64,000 nucleotides of DNA from assembly GCF_016862775.1 (NCBI RefSeq), contig NZ_BONP01000018.1, forward strand, positions 17,059 through 81,058, in the 5' to 3' direction. This stretch comes from Cellulomonas phragmiteti. Lineage in GTDB: Bacteria; Actinomycetota; Actinomycetes; Actinomycetales; Cellulomonadaceae. The notes below the pieces were generated by a model. The model ran no database searches, was not told the origin of the DNA, and was given only the letters and a program-made list of their open reading frames with translations. Shown piece after piece: positions 25,842 to 35,644 of the stretch (its first letter is position 1; each line of letters begins with the position of its first letter). The position numbers and the translations under genes are program-made.

Positions 25842-28319
25842 TCAGCCGATCGCGTGCACCGGCGCCGCCAGCGGCGCTCCCGAGCCGTCGCGGCGCTCGT
25901 CGACGGGCGGCAGGTCGACGGGCTGCCCGCCCGAGCCCGTGGCCCGGGCCGGTGCCGGTCCGACGTAGGCGAGGATCAGCGCGTCCTCGCCCTTGAGGAA
26001 CCGGTGCGAGCGCACGCCGCCGGTCGCGCGGCCCTTGCCCGGGTACGTCGCGAACGGCGTGACCTTGGCGGCGCCCGTCTGCGTCCCGGGGAGCGCGGAC
26101 GACGACCCGGAGACCGTCACGACGACGGCGTCGTCACCGGGCCGCACGACACCGAACGCCACGACGCGTGCGCCCGCCGCCAGCTTGATGCCGGCCATGC
26201 CGCCGGCCGCCCGACCCTGCGGGCGCACCTGGCTGCCGGGGAAGTGCAGCAACGAGGAGTCCGACGAGACCAGCACGAGCTCGTCGTCCTCGGACGCCGG
26301 ACAGGCTCCCACGACCTCGTCGCCGTCCTTGAGCGTGATGGCCTCCCAGGAGTCGCGGTTGGCCGGGGCGTCGCCCGGCGTGACCCGCTTGACCACGCCC
26401 TGCGCCGTGGCCAGCGCGAGCGGGGGGGCGTCCTCGCCGAGCGGGACGAGCGCGACGACGCGCTCGTCCTTCTCGAGCGTGACGGCCTCGCCGACCGGCA
26501 GCCCGCCCGACAGGGACGGGGGACCGTCCGTCGGGGGCAGCGCCGGCAGCTCCAGGACCGAGAACCGCACGACGCGCCCGCGCGACGTCAGCGCCCCGAC
26601 GTCCGCCCGGGCCGTGGTGGCCACGGCGGAGGCGACCACGTCGTGCCGGCTGCGGGTCGCCCCGTCGCCGCGCACCGGCGCGACGTCCTCCGCGGTGCGG
26701 GCCACCAGACCGGTGGCCGAGAGCAGCGCCCAGCACGGCGTGTCGGGGATCTCCAGGGGGGCGCCGGCCTTGGCGGACGTCGGCGCTCCCGCCGCCCCGG
26801 CCACTCCCGTGCCGCCCGCGTGCTCGAGCAGCACGGTCCGGCGCGGCGTGCCGTACGTCGCCGCCACCTCGGCCATCTCGTCCGACGTCACGGTGCGCAG
26901 CAGCCCGTCGTCCGCGAGGATCGCCTGCAGCCGGGCGATCTCGTCGATGAGCTCGTCGCGCTCGCGCTCGAGCTCGATCCGCGAGAACCGGGTCAGCCGG
27001 CGCAGCCGCAGCTCGAGGATGTACTCCGCCTGCGGCTCGGACAGGTCGAAGACCGTCCGCAGCCGGGTCCGTGCCGCGTCGGCGTCGTCCGACGCGCGGA
27101 TGACCTGGATGACCTCGTCGATGTCGAGGATCGCGATGAGCAGGCCCTCGACCAGGTGCAGCCGCTCCTGGCGCTTCGTCAGCCGGTACGTGGTCCGCCG
27201 TCGCACGACCTCGAGCCGGTGCTCGACCCACACCCGCAGCAGCTCGACCAGCCCCAGCGTGCGCGGCTGCCCCTCGACGAGGGCGACGTTGTTGATGGAG
27301 AACGAGTCCTCCAGCGGGGTGTGCCGGTAGAGCTGCTCGAGGACCGCCTCGGGGTGGAAGCCCGTCTTGACCTCGATGACGAGCCGCAGGCCGTGCGCGC
27401 GGTCGGTGAGGTCGACCGCGTCGGCGATGCCGGAGAGCTTCTTGGACTGCACGCCCTCCTTGATCTTCTCGATGACCTTCTCCGGGCCGACCGTGTACGG
27501 CAGCTCGGTGATGACGATGCCCTTGCGCTTCGGCGTGACGTTCTCGACCCGCGCGGTCGCGCGCGTGCGGAACGCGCCGCGGCCCGTCCGGTACGCGTCG
27601 CGCACCCCGTCGAGGCCGACGATCTTGCCGCCCGTCGGCAGGTCCGGCCCGGGGACGAACCGCATGAGGTCCTCGAGCGTCGCGTCGGGGTGCCGCACGA
27701 GGTGGCGGGCGGCCGCGACGACCTCGACGAGGTTGTGCGGCGCCATGTTGGTCGCCATGCCGACGGCGATGCCCGTCGCGCCGTTGACCAGGAGGTTCGG
27801 GATCGCGGCGGGCAGCACGGACGGCTGCTTGAGCTTGTTGTCGTAGTTGGGGACGAAGTCGACGACGTCCTCGTCGAGCCCCTGCGTCATCGCGACGGCC
27901 GCGGGTGCCATGCGCGCCTCGGTGTACCGGGACGCCGCCGGGCCGTCGTCGAGCGACCCGAAGTTGCCGTGCCCGTCGACCAGCGGCAGGCGCAGCGAGA
28001 ACGGCTGCGCCAGGCGCACCATCGCGTCGTAGATCGCGGAGTCCCCGTGCGGGTGCAGCTTGCCCATGACCTCGCCGACGACGCGCGCCGACTTGACGTA
28101 CGGGCGCTCCGGACGCAGCCCCATGTCGGCCATCTGGTAGATGATCCGGCGCTGCACGGGCTTGAGGCCGTCGCGCGCGTCCGGCAGGGCGCGCGAGTAG
28201 ATGACCGAGTACGCGTACTCGAGGAACGAGCCCTCCATCTCCGTCGTGACGTCGACGTCGACGATCCGCTCGACGAGGTCCTCGGGCGGCAGGTCGGGGC
28301 TGGCGGGGCGACGCGCCAT
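25842..28319 (-). CDS. type IIA DNA topoisomerase subunit A (ParC / GyrA-like)
   Basis: An 825-residue DNA-cleaving subunit. The winged-helix and tower domains are intact: the quinolone-region motif [14 protein letters not shown] (about 87-100) and the catalytic tyrosine Y132 in AASRYTEAR. The C-terminal third folds as GyrA/ParC beta-pinwheel blades. The canonical gyrase box (QRRGGKG) is not recognisable; the closest is [13 protein letters not shown] near residue 770. This favours a decatenating topoisomerase IV-like enzyme, but other actinobacterial second copies exist. The ATG at 28319 has a GAGGAG site upstream. No B subunit is found in the window. Confidence 0.88.
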   Translation of the reverse strand: MARRPASPDLPPEDLVERIVDVDVTTEMEGSFLEYAYSVIYSRALPDARDGLKPVQRRIIYQMADMGLRPERPYVKSARVVGEVMGKLHPHGDSAIYDAMVRLAQPFSLRLPLVDGHGNFGSLDDGPAASRYTEARMAPAAVAMTQGLDEDVVDFVPNYDNKLKQPSVLPAAIPNLLVNGATGIAVGMATNMAPHNLVEVVAAARHLVRHPDATLEDLMRFVPGPDLPTGGKIVGLDGVRDAYRTGRGAFRTRATARVENVTPKRKGIVITELPYTVGPEKVIEKIKEGVQSKKLSGIADAVDLTDRAHGLRLVIEVKTGFHPEAVLEQLYRHTPLEDSFSINNVALVEGQPRTLGLVELLRVWVEHRLEVVRRRTTYRLTKRQERLHLVEGLLIAILDIDEVIQVIRASDDADAARTRLRTVFDLSEPQAEYILELRLRRLTRFSRIELERERDELIDEIARLQAILADDGLLRTVTSDEMAEVAATYGTPRRTVLLEHAGGTGVAGAAGAPTSAKAGAPLEIPDTPCWALLSATGLVARTAEDVAPVRGDGATRSRHDVVASAVATTARADVGALTSRGRVVRFSVLELPALPPTDGPPSLSGGLPVGEAVTLEKDERVVALVPLGEDAPPLALATAQGVVKRVTPGDAPANRDSWEAITLKDGDEVVGACPASEDDELVLVSSDSSLLHFPGSQVRPQGRAAGGMAGIKLAAGARVVAFGVVRPGDDAVVVTVSGSSSALPGTQTGAAKVTPFATYPGKGRATGGVRSHRFLKGEDALILAYVGPAPARATGSGGQPVDLPPVDERRDGSGAPLAAPVHAIG

Positions 28320-28431
28320 GGGCTGGTGTGCTCCTCGGGTGCTGCGGTGGCTCGGTGGCGGACGGTCGGCGCGGGGTCGCGCGGCGACCATTGTCCCCGG
28401 GTCCGGGCCGCCGCCGGTGCAGCCGCGCCGC

Positions 28432-28437
28432 TAGCCT
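28432..28437 (+). promoter_or_regulatory. -10-like element TAGCCT, leaderless GNAT fusion gene
   Basis: TAGCCT is followed by 6 nt and the ATG at 28444, so transcription likely starts on the A of the start codon. Confidence 0.5.
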
Positions 28438-28443
28438 GGCGGT

Positions 28444-31230
28444 ATGGCCGACGTCGTCCCCGCAGGCGGGCACCCCGGCCCGGCGACCGCGACCGGGTCC
28501 GTCGGCGCACCCTACCCGGCGGGCTGGGAGGCCGACGTCGTGCTGACGGACGGCTCGACGACGCGCCTGCGCCCCATCCGCCCCGACGACGCCGACGCGC
28601 TGCAGGCCTTCCACGTCGCGCAGTCGGAGCGGTCGACGTACCTGAGGTTCTTCGCGTCCCTCGAGCGACTCCCGGACCGCGACCTCGAGCGGCTCGTCAC
28701 CGTCGACCACGTCACCCGCGTGGCGCTCGTCGCGGTCAGCGGCTCGCCCGAGGCGGGGACGCCCGAGCGCATCCTCGGCGTCGCACGCTACGACCTGGTC
28801 GAGCCCGAGACCGCCGAGGTCGCGTTCAACATCTCCGACGCCCATCAGGGCAAGGGGCTGGGCTCGGTGCTCCTGGAGCACCTCGCCGCGGCGGCGCGCG
28901 AGCGCGGCGTGCGGCGGTTCGTCGCGGAGGTGCTGCCGCAGAACGGGCGCATGCTCGCGGTGTTCAAGGACGCCGGCTACGCGGTGCGGCAGCGCACGGA
29001 GGACGGCGTCGTGCAGGTCGGCTTCGACATCGACCCGACGGACCGGTCGCTGGCCGTGGCCGCCGACCGCGAGCACCGGGCCGAGGCCCGGTCGATGCGG
29101 GCGCTGCTGTGGGCCCGGTCGGTCGTGGTGGTGGGACCCGGCACCGCGGACGCCGCCGAGGCCTCCTTGCCGGCGCGCCAGGCCGCCCGCGTCCTGGCGG
29201 GCCTGGTGCCCGAGGTGCGCTCGGGGCGGCTCACGGTGCACACCGTGGGTGTCGGCGACGGCGCCGGTCTCGACGACACCGGCGTCCACCACCACCTGCG
29301 CATCGACGACGTGCCGGGTCCGGTGGAGCTCGCCGTCGTCGCCCTGCCCGCCACCCACGTGCTCGACGCCGCGCGCCGCCTCGGTGCCCTGGGCGTGCGC
29401 GGCCTGGTCCTGCTGTCGGGCGGCTTCGCGGAGGCGGGGCCGGAGGGCCTCGCCCGGCAGCGGCTGCTGCTGGGCGTCGCGCACGGCGCGGGCATGCGCG
29501 TCGTCGGGCCGTCGTCGTTCGGGCTGCTGGCGACCCACGACGGCACGACGCTCGACGCGTCGCTCGTCGACCGCCCGCCACGCGCCGGCCGCCTCGGGCT
29601 CTTCTGCCAGTCGGCACCGCTGGCCGTCACGCTGCTGGCCGCCGTGGAGCGCCGCGGGCTCGGGCTGGCGCAGCTGGTCTCGGCCGGGCACCGTGCCGAC
29701 GTGTCCGGCAACGACCTCATGCAGTTCTGGGGCGAGGACGACGACACCGACGTCGTCGCGCTCTACCTGGAGTCCATCGGCAACCCGCGCAAGTTCTCCC
29801 GGGTCGCGCGGCGCCTCGCGGCGCACAAGCCGGTGGTCGTGCTCACCGCCGGCCGCTCCGGGCACGTCGTGCCACCGGGGCACGCGGTCCGCCCCACGCG
29901 CGCCCCGCGCCGCACCCTCGAGGAGGTGCTGCGCCAGTCCGGCGTGGTCCGGGTCGAGAACGTCCACCAGATGCTCGACGTCGTCCAGGTGCTCGCGCAC
30001 CAGCCGCTGCCCGCGGGCCGGCGCACCGCGGTCCTCGCCAGCTCCACCGGCGTCGCGGCGCTCGTCGCGGAGGCCGCCGCCGCCGCCGGGCTCGTCATGA
30101 CCGGGCGCGTCGAGCTGCTCGCGGAGGACGCCAGCCCCGCGCAGGTGCAGGCGGCGGTCGAGCGCGTCTACACCGATCCCGAGGTCGACGTCGTCGTCGT
30201 GGTCCGCATCCCGACGCTCGGCGTCGAGGACGCCGTGCTCCCGGGCGAGGTGGCCCGTGCCGCGGCCCGGACGGGACGCACGACCGTGACGTGCATGTAC
30301 GACCTGCACGGCATCACCGCCCAGCTCACGGCCGACGACCCGCAGGGCAGGGCACGGACCGTGCCCGCCTACGCCGCACCCGAGGACGCGGCCCTCGCCC
30401 TGGGCCACGCCGCCCGCTACGCGGCCTGGCGCGCCGCCGACCGTGGCGTGCCCGTGCACCCTGACGGCGTCGACACCCGCGCCGCGGGCCGCCTCGTCGC
30501 CGGTCTGCTGGCCGCGTCGGGGGCGACCGACGGCGCCCCGCTCGCGCTCGACCCCACGCAGACGGCGGAGCTGCTGACGGCAGCCGGCATCCACGTCTGG
30601 CCCTCGGTCCGCGTCCACGACGCCGACGAGGCCGTCGCCGCCGCCGACCGCCTCGGGTGGCCCGTGGCCGTCAAGACCACCGTGCCCGCGCTGCGCCACC
30701 GCGCCGACCTCGGCGGGGTACGGCTCGACGTCGCCGACGAGGTCGAGCTGCGCGCCGACGTGGCCGGGATCCTGGCGCTCGCGGGCGACCACGACCCCGG
30801 TGAGGACGTCCCGCCGCTCGAGGTCCAGGCGATGGCGCCGCACGGGGTCGCGTGCGTCGTGCGGTCGGTCGAGGACCCGCTGTTCGGTCCGGTCATCAGC
30901 CTCGGCGTCGCGGGCGACGCCTCGGACCTGCTGGGCGACGTGGCGTACGGCGTGCCCCCGCTGACGGACGTCGACGTGGCCGACCTCGTCCGCACGCCGC
31001 GGGCCGCGCCCCGGCTGTTCGGCTACCGCGGCCTGCCCGCCCTCGACGTCGCCGCGCTGGAGGACCTGGTGGCGCGGGTGTCGGTGCTGGCCGACGCGCT
31101 GCCCGACGTGCGCTCCCTGGAGCTCAACCCCGTCGTGGTGTCCCCGCAGGGGCTCGCCGTGCTGGGGGCGTACGCCTCGGTGGCACCGGCCGACCGTGCC
31201 GACGCGGCGCGCCGGCTGGCGCGACCGTGA
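28444..31230 (+). CDS. protein acetyltransferase: GNAT domain fused to NDP-forming acyl-CoA synthetase
   Basis: A 928-residue multidomain protein. An N-terminal GNAT acetyltransferase (about 30-200; [19 protein letters not shown] is the acetyl-CoA loop) is followed by a CoA-binding Rossmann domain (about 215-340), succinyl-CoA-ligase-like domains (about 345-640) and a C-terminal ATP-grasp domain (about 690-920; [21 protein letters not shown]). The ligase part is the NDP-forming acyl-CoA synthetase family. Such fusions include Pat/PatZ lysine acetyltransferases that regulate acyl-CoA synthetases; there the synthetase half is usually inactive and senses ligand. Here the GNAT domain is N-terminal, the reverse of Salmonella Pat and like actinobacterial homologues. 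Confidence 0.9.
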   Translation: MADVVPAGGHPGPATATGSVGAPYPAGWEADVVLTDGSTTRLRPIRPDDADALQAFHVAQSERSTYLRFFASLERLPDRDLERLVTVDHVTRVALVAVSGSPEAGTPERILGVARYDLVEPETAEVAFNISDAHQGKGLGSVLLEHLAAAARERGVRRFVAEVLPQNGRMLAVFKDAGYAVRQRTEDGVVQVGFDIDPTDRSLAVAADREHRAEARSMRALLWARSVVVVGPGTADAAEASLPARQAARVLAGLVPEVRSGRLTVHTVGVGDGAGLDDTGVHHHLRIDDVPGPVELAVVALPATHVLDAARRLGALGVRGLVLLSGGFAEAGPEGLARQRLLLGVAHGAGMRVVGPSSFGLLATHDGTTLDASLVDRPPRAGRLGLFCQSAPLAVTLLAAVERRGLGLAQLVSAGHRADVSGNDLMQFWGEDDDTDVVALYLESIGNPRKFSRVARRLAAHKPVVVLTAGRSGHVVPPGHAVRPTRAPRRTLEEVLRQSGVVRVENVHQMLDVVQVLAHQPLPAGRRTAVLASSTGVAALVAEAAAAAGLVMTGRVELLAEDASPAQVQAAVERVYTDPEVDVVVVVRIPTLGVEDAVLPGEVARAAARTGRTTVTCMYDLHGITAQLTADDPQGRARTVPAYAAPEDAALALGHAARYAAWRAADRGVPVHPDGVDTRAAGRLVAGLLAASGATDGAPLALDPTQTAELLTAAGIHVWPSVRVHDADEAVAAADRLGWPVAVKTTVPALRHRADLGGVRLDVADEVELRADVAGILALAGDHDPGEDVPPLEVQAMAPHGVACVVRSVEDPLFGPVISLGVAGDASDLLGDVAYGVPPLTDVDVADLVRTPRAAPRLFGYRGLPALDVAALEDLVARVSVLADALPDVRSLELNPVVVSPQGLAVLGAYASVAPADRADAARRLARP

Positions 31231-31295
31231 GCAGCGCCGGCCGGCGCCCGTGGCGCGGCCTGGCGCGGTCGCACCGCGACCGTGCGCGGGGATGG

Positions 31296-31301
31296 GAAGA
31301 T
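31296..31301 (+). promoter_or_regulatory. -10-like element GAAGAT, leaderless DUF5998 gene
   Basis: GAAGAT is followed by 6 nt and GTG at 31308. It keeps the A2 and T6 positions of the -10 hexamer and the same spacing as at other genes here. Confidence 0.4.
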
Positions 31302-31307
31302 GGTCGG

Positions 31308-31880
31308 GTGCCTGCACTCTCCACCCCGCTGCGCGACGACCTGCACCGTGCCGGGTACTACCCCGAGCTCGTGGGCGAGGTCCTCGAGGTCGCCCTGGCC
31401 GGCGAGGACGCCGTGGCGCACCTCGTCCACCCCGAGACCACGTTCGACGGCACCGAGGTGCGTCGGCACGTCACGGTGCTCGCGCTGACGGCCACCCGGC
31501 TGGTCGTCGCCCACGTCGACGACCACCCCGCGGACTCCGAGCACCCGTCGGCCAGTGCGCAGGCGACCACCGAGGCGGTCCCGCTGCGCGAGCTGCGGTC
31601 CGTCGCGTTCACGCACGTCGTGACCGACCCGCAGCAGCACCGCGCCGGCGACGGCGCCTCCGAGCTGACGCTCGCGATCGGCTGGGGCGCCGTCTCGCGC
31701 GTCGAGCTCGAGCCCGCGGGCTGCGGTGACCCGCAGTGCGACGCCGACCACGGCATGACCGGGTCGATCACGCCCGACGACGTGGTCGTGCGCGTCAGCG
31801 CCGCGGCCGAGGGGCGCGAGGCCGTGCGCGCGGCCGTCCGGTTCGGTCGCACCCTCTCGGCGGCGACGACGCAGCGGTGA
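31308..31880 (+). CDS. DUF5998 family protein
   Basis: A 190-residue soluble protein of the actinobacterial DUF5998 type. It begins ALSTPLRDDLHRAGYYPELV, followed by beta-rich segments with HPETTFDGTEVRRHVTVLALT. A short Cys-containing loop (AGCGDPQCDADHG) could bind a metal. Function unknown. Its stop overlaps the next gene's GTG by 4 bp. The GNAT-fusion, DUF5998, phosphodiesterase and thymidine kinase order is found in other actinobacteria. Confidence 0.75.
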   Translation: MPALSTPLRDDLHRAGYYPELVGEVLEVALAGEDAVAHLVHPETTFDGTEVRRHVTVLALTATRLVVAHVDDHPADSEHPSASAQATTEAVPLRELRSVAFTHVVTDPQQHRAGDGASELTLAIGWGAVSRVELEPAGCGDPQCDADHGMTGSITPDDVVVRVSAAAEGREAVRAAVRFGRTLSAATTQR

Positions 31881-33058
31881 GCGCCCCCACGACCCGCCCC
31901 CCGGCCGCGGGGCCGGGCCCGGAGCCCGAGGAGCTGCTGGTGCCCCGGGCCGGGGTCCCCGCGCTCACGCACGTCCTGCCGGCGGTCGCCTCGGCGCTCG
32001 GCGTCGACGTGCCGGACGGCGCCGCCGCACGCACCCTGCTCGGGCTGCCGACGGCGCGCCGTGCGTGCGTCGTGCTCGTCGACGGCCTCGGGCACCTCAA
32101 CCTGGCGGAGCGGGGCGGGCACGCGCCGTTCCTGCGCTCGTTGCTCGCCTCGTCGCAGGCGCTGCTCAGCACCTTCCCGTCGACCACGGCGACGGCGGTG
32201 GCCGCGTTCGGCACGGGTCGGGGTCCGGGCGCCACCGGCATGCTGGGGTACACCGTGCGCGTGCCGTCGACCGGGCGGCTCGGCAACCTCGTGTCGTGGA
32301 CCGAGATGCCCCCGCCCGGGCAGTGGCAGCCCCATCCGACGGTGTTCGAGCACCTCGTCGCGGCGGGCGTGCGGGTCACGAGCGTCGGCCCGGCGCGGTT
32401 CCACGGCTCGGGGCTGACGGGCGCGGCGCTGCGCGGCGCCACCTACGCGCCCGCGGAAGGGCTCGGGCAGCGGGTGGACACCGTCGTGCGCGCCCTGCGC
32501 GAGCCCGGCCTCACGTACCTGTACTGGCACGACGTCGACAAGACCGGCCACCACCACGGCTGGGGCTCGTGGCAGTGGGGCGAGGCCCTCGCCGAGCTGG
32601 ACGCCGAGCTCGGGCGGCTCGCGCGCTCGCTGCCCCGGGACACGCTGCTCGTCGTGACGGCCGACCACGGCATGGTCGACGTGGACCCGGCACGTCGTCG
32701 GGACGTCGGCACCGACCCCGCCCTGGGGGCGCAGGTCGCGACGACCGGCGGCGAGCCGCGCGCGCTGCACCTGCACGTCGAGCAGGGCGCCGACCCCGAG
32801 GACGTGGCGGCGCGCTGGCGCGACACGCTGGGGGAGGACGCCGTCGTGCGCACGCGCGAGCAGGCGGTCGACGCGGGGTGGTTCGGGCCGGTGGAGCCAC
32901 GCGTGACCCCGGTGATCGGGGACGTGGTCGTGGCCATGACCGGGGCCGCGACGGTCGTCGACTCCCGGACGCAGTCGTCCGCCTCGATCGCCCTGCGCGG
33001 CGTGCACGGGTCGTTGACGGCGCGCGAGATGCTCGTGCCGCTGCTGGTGCTCGCGTGA
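31877..33058 (+). CDS. alkaline-phosphatase superfamily nucleotide pyrophosphatase/phosphodiesterase
   Basis: A 393-residue protein of the type I phosphodiesterase/nucleotide pyrophosphatase fold. The nucleophile is the Thr in STFPSTTATAVAAFGTG; metal ligands are seen in LVDGLG (Asp), WHDVDKTGHHHG (Asp, His) and TADHGMVDV (Asp, His), with a last His in RGVHGSLTAREM. There is no signal peptide, so it should act in the cytoplasm. Substrate not determined. The GTG overlaps the DUF5998 stop by 4 bp. Confidence 0.85.
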   Translation: MSAPTTRPPAAGPGPEPEELLVPRAGVPALTHVLPAVASALGVDVPDGAAARTLLGLPTARRACVVLVDGLGHLNLAERGGHAPFLRSLLASSQALLSTFPSTTATAVAAFGTGRGPGATGMLGYTVRVPSTGRLGNLVSWTEMPPPGQWQPHPTVFEHLVAAGVRVTSVGPARFHGSGLTGAALRGATYAPAEGLGQRVDTVVRALREPGLTYLYWHDVDKTGHHHGWGSWQWGEALAELDAELGRLARSLPRDTLLVVTADHGMVDVDPARRRDVGTDPALGAQVATTGGEPRALHLHVEQGADPEDVAARWRDTLGEDAVVRTREQAVDAGWFGPVEPRVTPVIGDVVVAMTGAATVVDSRTQSSASIALRGVHGSLTAREMLVPLLVLA

Positions 33059-33092
33059 GGACGCGCCGCGTGCGCGGGAAGGGCTGAGAGCC

Positions 33093-33764
33093 GTGGCCGA
33101 GCTGGTGTTCTTCTCCGGGACCATGGACTGCGGCAAGTCGACCCTCGCGCTGCAGATGCACCACAACCACGCCGCGCGGGGGCGCGACGGTGTGCTGTTC
33201 ACGCGCCAGGACCGGGCAGGCTCGGCGACGATCTCCTCGCGCCTGGGCCTGCAGCGCCGCGCGGACGAGGTCGACGACGCCACGGACTTCTGGGCGGAGG
33301 TCGTGACGCGGCGGCGGCGCGGCCGGCCCGTGGACTACCTCGTCGCGGACGAGGCGCAGTTCTACACCGCCGCCCAGGTGGAGCAGCTCGCCCGCGTCGT
33401 CGACGAGCTGTCGGCCGACGTGTTCGCGTTCGGGATCACCACGGACTTCCGCGCGCGGCTGTTCCCGGGTTCGGCACGGCTCGTCGAGCTGGCGGACCGG
33501 GTCGAGGTGCTCCAGGTGCGTGCCCTGTGCTGGTGCGGTTCGCGGGCGACCCACAACGCGCGCACCGTCGACGGGGTCATGGTCGTCGAGGGCGACCAGG
33601 TGGTCGTCGGCGACGTGGGTCCGGGCGCCGGGGAGGCGGCCTACGAGGTGCTGTGCCGCCGGCACCACGTCCGGCGCATGACGGCGCGCATCGCCCGGGC
33701 GACCGGACCGTCCGGGCAGGACCTGCTGTTCGACGACGCGAGCGGCAGCGGCCCGGGTCGCTGA
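33093..33764 (+). CDS. tdk: thymidine kinase (type II)
   Basis: A 223-residue enzyme phosphorylating thymidine for nucleotide salvage. The P-loop GTMDCGKST is at residues 9-17, the DEAQF motif (LVADEAQFYT) near 92, and a zinc site is suggested by CWCGS near 148 and the later CRRHH. Length is in the normal range. A GGG-rich segment precedes the GTG, 34 bp after the phosphodiesterase stop. It converges on sepH with only 7 bp between stops. Confidence 0.92.
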   Translation: MAELVFFSGTMDCGKSTLALQMHHNHAARGRDGVLFTRQDRAGSATISSRLGLQRRADEVDDATDFWAEVVTRRRRGRPVDYLVADEAQFYTAAQVEQLARVVDELSADVFAFGITTDFRARLFPGSARLVELADRVEVLQVRALCWCGSRATHNARTVDGVMVVEGDQVVVGDVGPGAGEAAYEVLCRRHHVRRMTARIARATGPSGQDLLFDDASGSGPGR

Positions 33765-33771
33765 ACGGACG

Positions 33772-34869
33772 TCACTCCGGCTTGGCGCCGAAGACGATCT
33801 CGTCCCAGCTCGGCACCTTCGCGCGGGTGCGTCGGGGTCGCCGCTCCGCGGTCGCGGGCCGAGGGTCGCCGCCCGCGGCGACGTCCGTCCCGGCGTCGTC
33901 GGCGTCGTCCGTCGCGGCCGGGGCGGCGGGGGGCCGCGGGGCGGGCTCGGAGCGCGGGGGAGTCGTGCGCTCGCCGCGCGGCGGTGTGAGCACCACCGCC
34001 TCGCGTGCCGGGTCCGCGTCGCGCGGGTGGGCACCGGGCGCGCTCGCCTCGTCCACCCCCGTCGGACCCTCCGCGGGCGCGGCACCGCCACCCGCGAAGT
34101 CGAACGCGTGCTGCGGTCCGAAGCCCTCGAACTCCTCGTCGTCGCCCTCGAGGTCCAGCGGCTGGCGCACCCCGCGCCGCGTGCGCAGCTCGTCGAGCAG
34201 GGCGTGCGTCGGCTCGGGCTCCTCGGCGGCCACGTCGCCCACCGCGTCGATGTCGAACACGACGTCACGCACGGCCGCCAGGTGACGCCGGGACACGGGC
34301 TCGTCGAGCTCGGTCTCCGAGAGCCAGCGGGCCTCGTCCTCGTCCGCGACGACCGTGCGGCGCACCGGGTCGTACGTCCACCGCGCGAGCGACGGCTCGT
34401 CGGCCACGACGAACCGGGCCAGGACCGTCCACGGTCCGGCGCCCTCGCGCGCCGCGTCCCACGCCAGCGAGCCGACGTCGACGCCGCGCGCCGCCAGACG
34501 GTCCGTCACCAGGTCCCCGAGCAGCGGGGCGCCCGAGTCGCGCCCGACGCGCGTGCCCCGGGCCTGCTCCGCGATGTACTCGCGCTCGGCGAGCACCGGG
34601 CCCTCGTAGCGACGCACGGCCTCGACGGCGACCCCGGCGGCGTCGGCGACCTCCTGGGCGGTGGCGCCCGCCCGGATCCGCGACTGGATCTCCCGCGGGC
34701 TCAGCGCGCTCGCCTGCTCGGCGCGCAGCTGCTCCAGCTGCGGGCGGTCCCGCCGCACGGCGGCCCGCAGCGGGTCGTCGATGCGCAGGCGGAAGCGCTG
34801 TCCGTCGGGCGCGACCACGACGAGGTGCTCGCCGTCCTCGTGCAGACCGACCAGCTCCAGCTCACCCAT
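33772..34869 (-). CDS. sepH: SepH, FtsZ-associated cell division protein (DUF3071)
   Basis: A 365-residue protein. The N-terminal DUF3071 domain (about 1-170) includes a helix-turn-helix-like segment (ATAQEVADAAGVAVEAVRRYEGP) used by SepH to bind FtsZ and stimulate filament assembly in Streptomyces and mycobacteria. From about residue 225 it is Pro/Ala/Asp rich and predicted disordered, ending in a conserved short C-terminus RTRAKVPSWDEIVFGAKPE. A GGGGAGG site lies 4 nt before the ATG. It is divergent from the TRIC-type channel gene. Confidence 0.9.
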   Translation of the reverse strand: MGELELVGLHEDGEHLVVVAPDGQRFRLRIDDPLRAAVRRDRPQLEQLRAEQASALSPREIQSRIRAGATAQEVADAAGVAVEAVRRYEGPVLAEREYIAEQARGTRVGRDSGAPLLGDLVTDRLAARGVDVGSLAWDAAREGAGPWTVLARFVVADEPSLARWTYDPVRRTVVADEDEARWLSETELDEPVSRRHLAAVRDVVFDIDAVGDVAAEEPEPTHALLDELRTRRGVRQPLDLEGDDEEFEGFGPQHAFDFAGGGAAPAEGPTGVDEASAPGAHPRDADPAREAVVLTPPRGERTTPPRSEPAPRPPAAPAATDDADDAGTDVAAGGDPRPATAERRPRRTRAKVPSWDEIVFGAKPE

Positions 34870-34962
34870 ACGACCTCCCCGGGCTCCAGGGGGGAGCCTG
34901 CCACCTCTCGGCCCCGGACGCGCGCACCCGCGCCGGTGTGCCGCGCAGTCCGGCTCCTGCGC

Positions 34963-34968
34963 CAGGAT
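34963..34968 (+). promoter_or_regulatory. -10-like element CAGGAT, leaderless TRIC-type gene
   Basis: CAGGAT, then 6 nt, then GTG at 34975. The same hexamer with the same spacing stands before the next gene. Confidence 0.45.
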
Positions 34969-34974
34969 GGGGCC

Positions 34975-35619
34975 GTGCTGAACGAGCTGCCCGTCGGCCA
35001 GGTCCTCGAGGTCCTGGGCGTCGTCGTCGGAGCGATGTCCGGCGCGCTCGCCGCCGTGCGCAAGCAGTTCGACGTCTTCGGCATCCTCGTCCTCGCGTGG
35101 GCGGCGGGCCTCGGCGGCGGCGTGCTGCGCGACGTGCTCATCGGTGCGGTGCCGCCCGTGGGCATCAGCGACGGGCGCCTCATGGCCGCCGCGCTCGTCG
35201 GCGGGCTCGTCATGTACTTCGGGCACCCGCGCCTCGAGCGGGCGCGCCGCATGATCGTCGTGCTCGACGCCGGCGCGCTCGCGCTGTTCAGCGTCGTCGG
35301 CACCGTCAAGGGCCTGGAGTACGGGGCGACCCCGCTCGCGGCCGTCGTCGTGGGCGTGCTGACCGGCGTCGGCGGCGGCATGCTGCGCGACCTGCTCACC
35401 GGGGAGGTGCCGGTCGTGCTGCACCACCGCCAGCTGTACGCCGTGCCCGCGCTGCTCGGGGCCCTGGCGACCGCGCTGCTGTGGCACCTCGAGCTGGCGG
35501 GCGTCGTCGGCCTGTCCGCCGTGGCCGCCGGCGTCTTCGGTCTGCGGGTCGCCGCGCTGCGGTTCCGGCTCAACGCACCCGGACCGTGGCGGGGCAGCGG
35601 TCCGGGCGGCGGCCGCTGA
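34975..35619 (+). CDS. TRIC-type cation channel / UPF0126 membrane protein
   Basis: A 214-residue membrane protein with about seven hydrophobic segments. It contains the two UPF0126 repeats, each with a glycine-rich motif: AAGLGGGVLRDVLIG and LTGVGGGMLRDLLTG, the signature of prokaryotic TRIC channels conducting K+ or Na+. The tail after residue 195 is Gly/Pro rich. The GTG is 6 nt from a -10-like CAGGAT. Physiological role in this organism is unknown. Confidence 0.85.
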   Translation: MLNELPVGQVLEVLGVVVGAMSGALAAVRKQFDVFGILVLAWAAGLGGGVLRDVLIGAVPPVGISDGRLMAAALVGGLVMYFGHPRLERARRMIVVLDAGALALFSVVGTVKGLEYGATPLAAVVVGVLTGVGGGMLRDLLTGEVPVVLHHRQLYAVPALLGALATALLWHLELAGVVGLSAVAAGVFGLRVAALRFRLNAPGPWRGSGPGGGR

Positions 35620-35632
35620 CGGTCCCCTGCGG

Positions 35633-35638
35633 CAGGAT
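35633..35638 (+). promoter_or_regulatory. -10-like element CAGGAT, leaderless inositol monophosphatase gene
   Basis: CAGGAT, 6 nt of GGGGGC, then GTG at 35645. The G-run is not a convincing ribosome-binding site because it touches the start codon. Confidence 0.45.
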
Positions 35639-35644
35639 GGGGGC

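Noticed and set aside
23709..30464. Very long open frame on the plus strand, over 2200 codons, through several genes
   Set aside because: It runs in the wrong frame over glgA, the topoisomerase and other well-identified genes. Very high GC makes stop codons rare, and its translation is low-complexity Arg/Ala/Gly.
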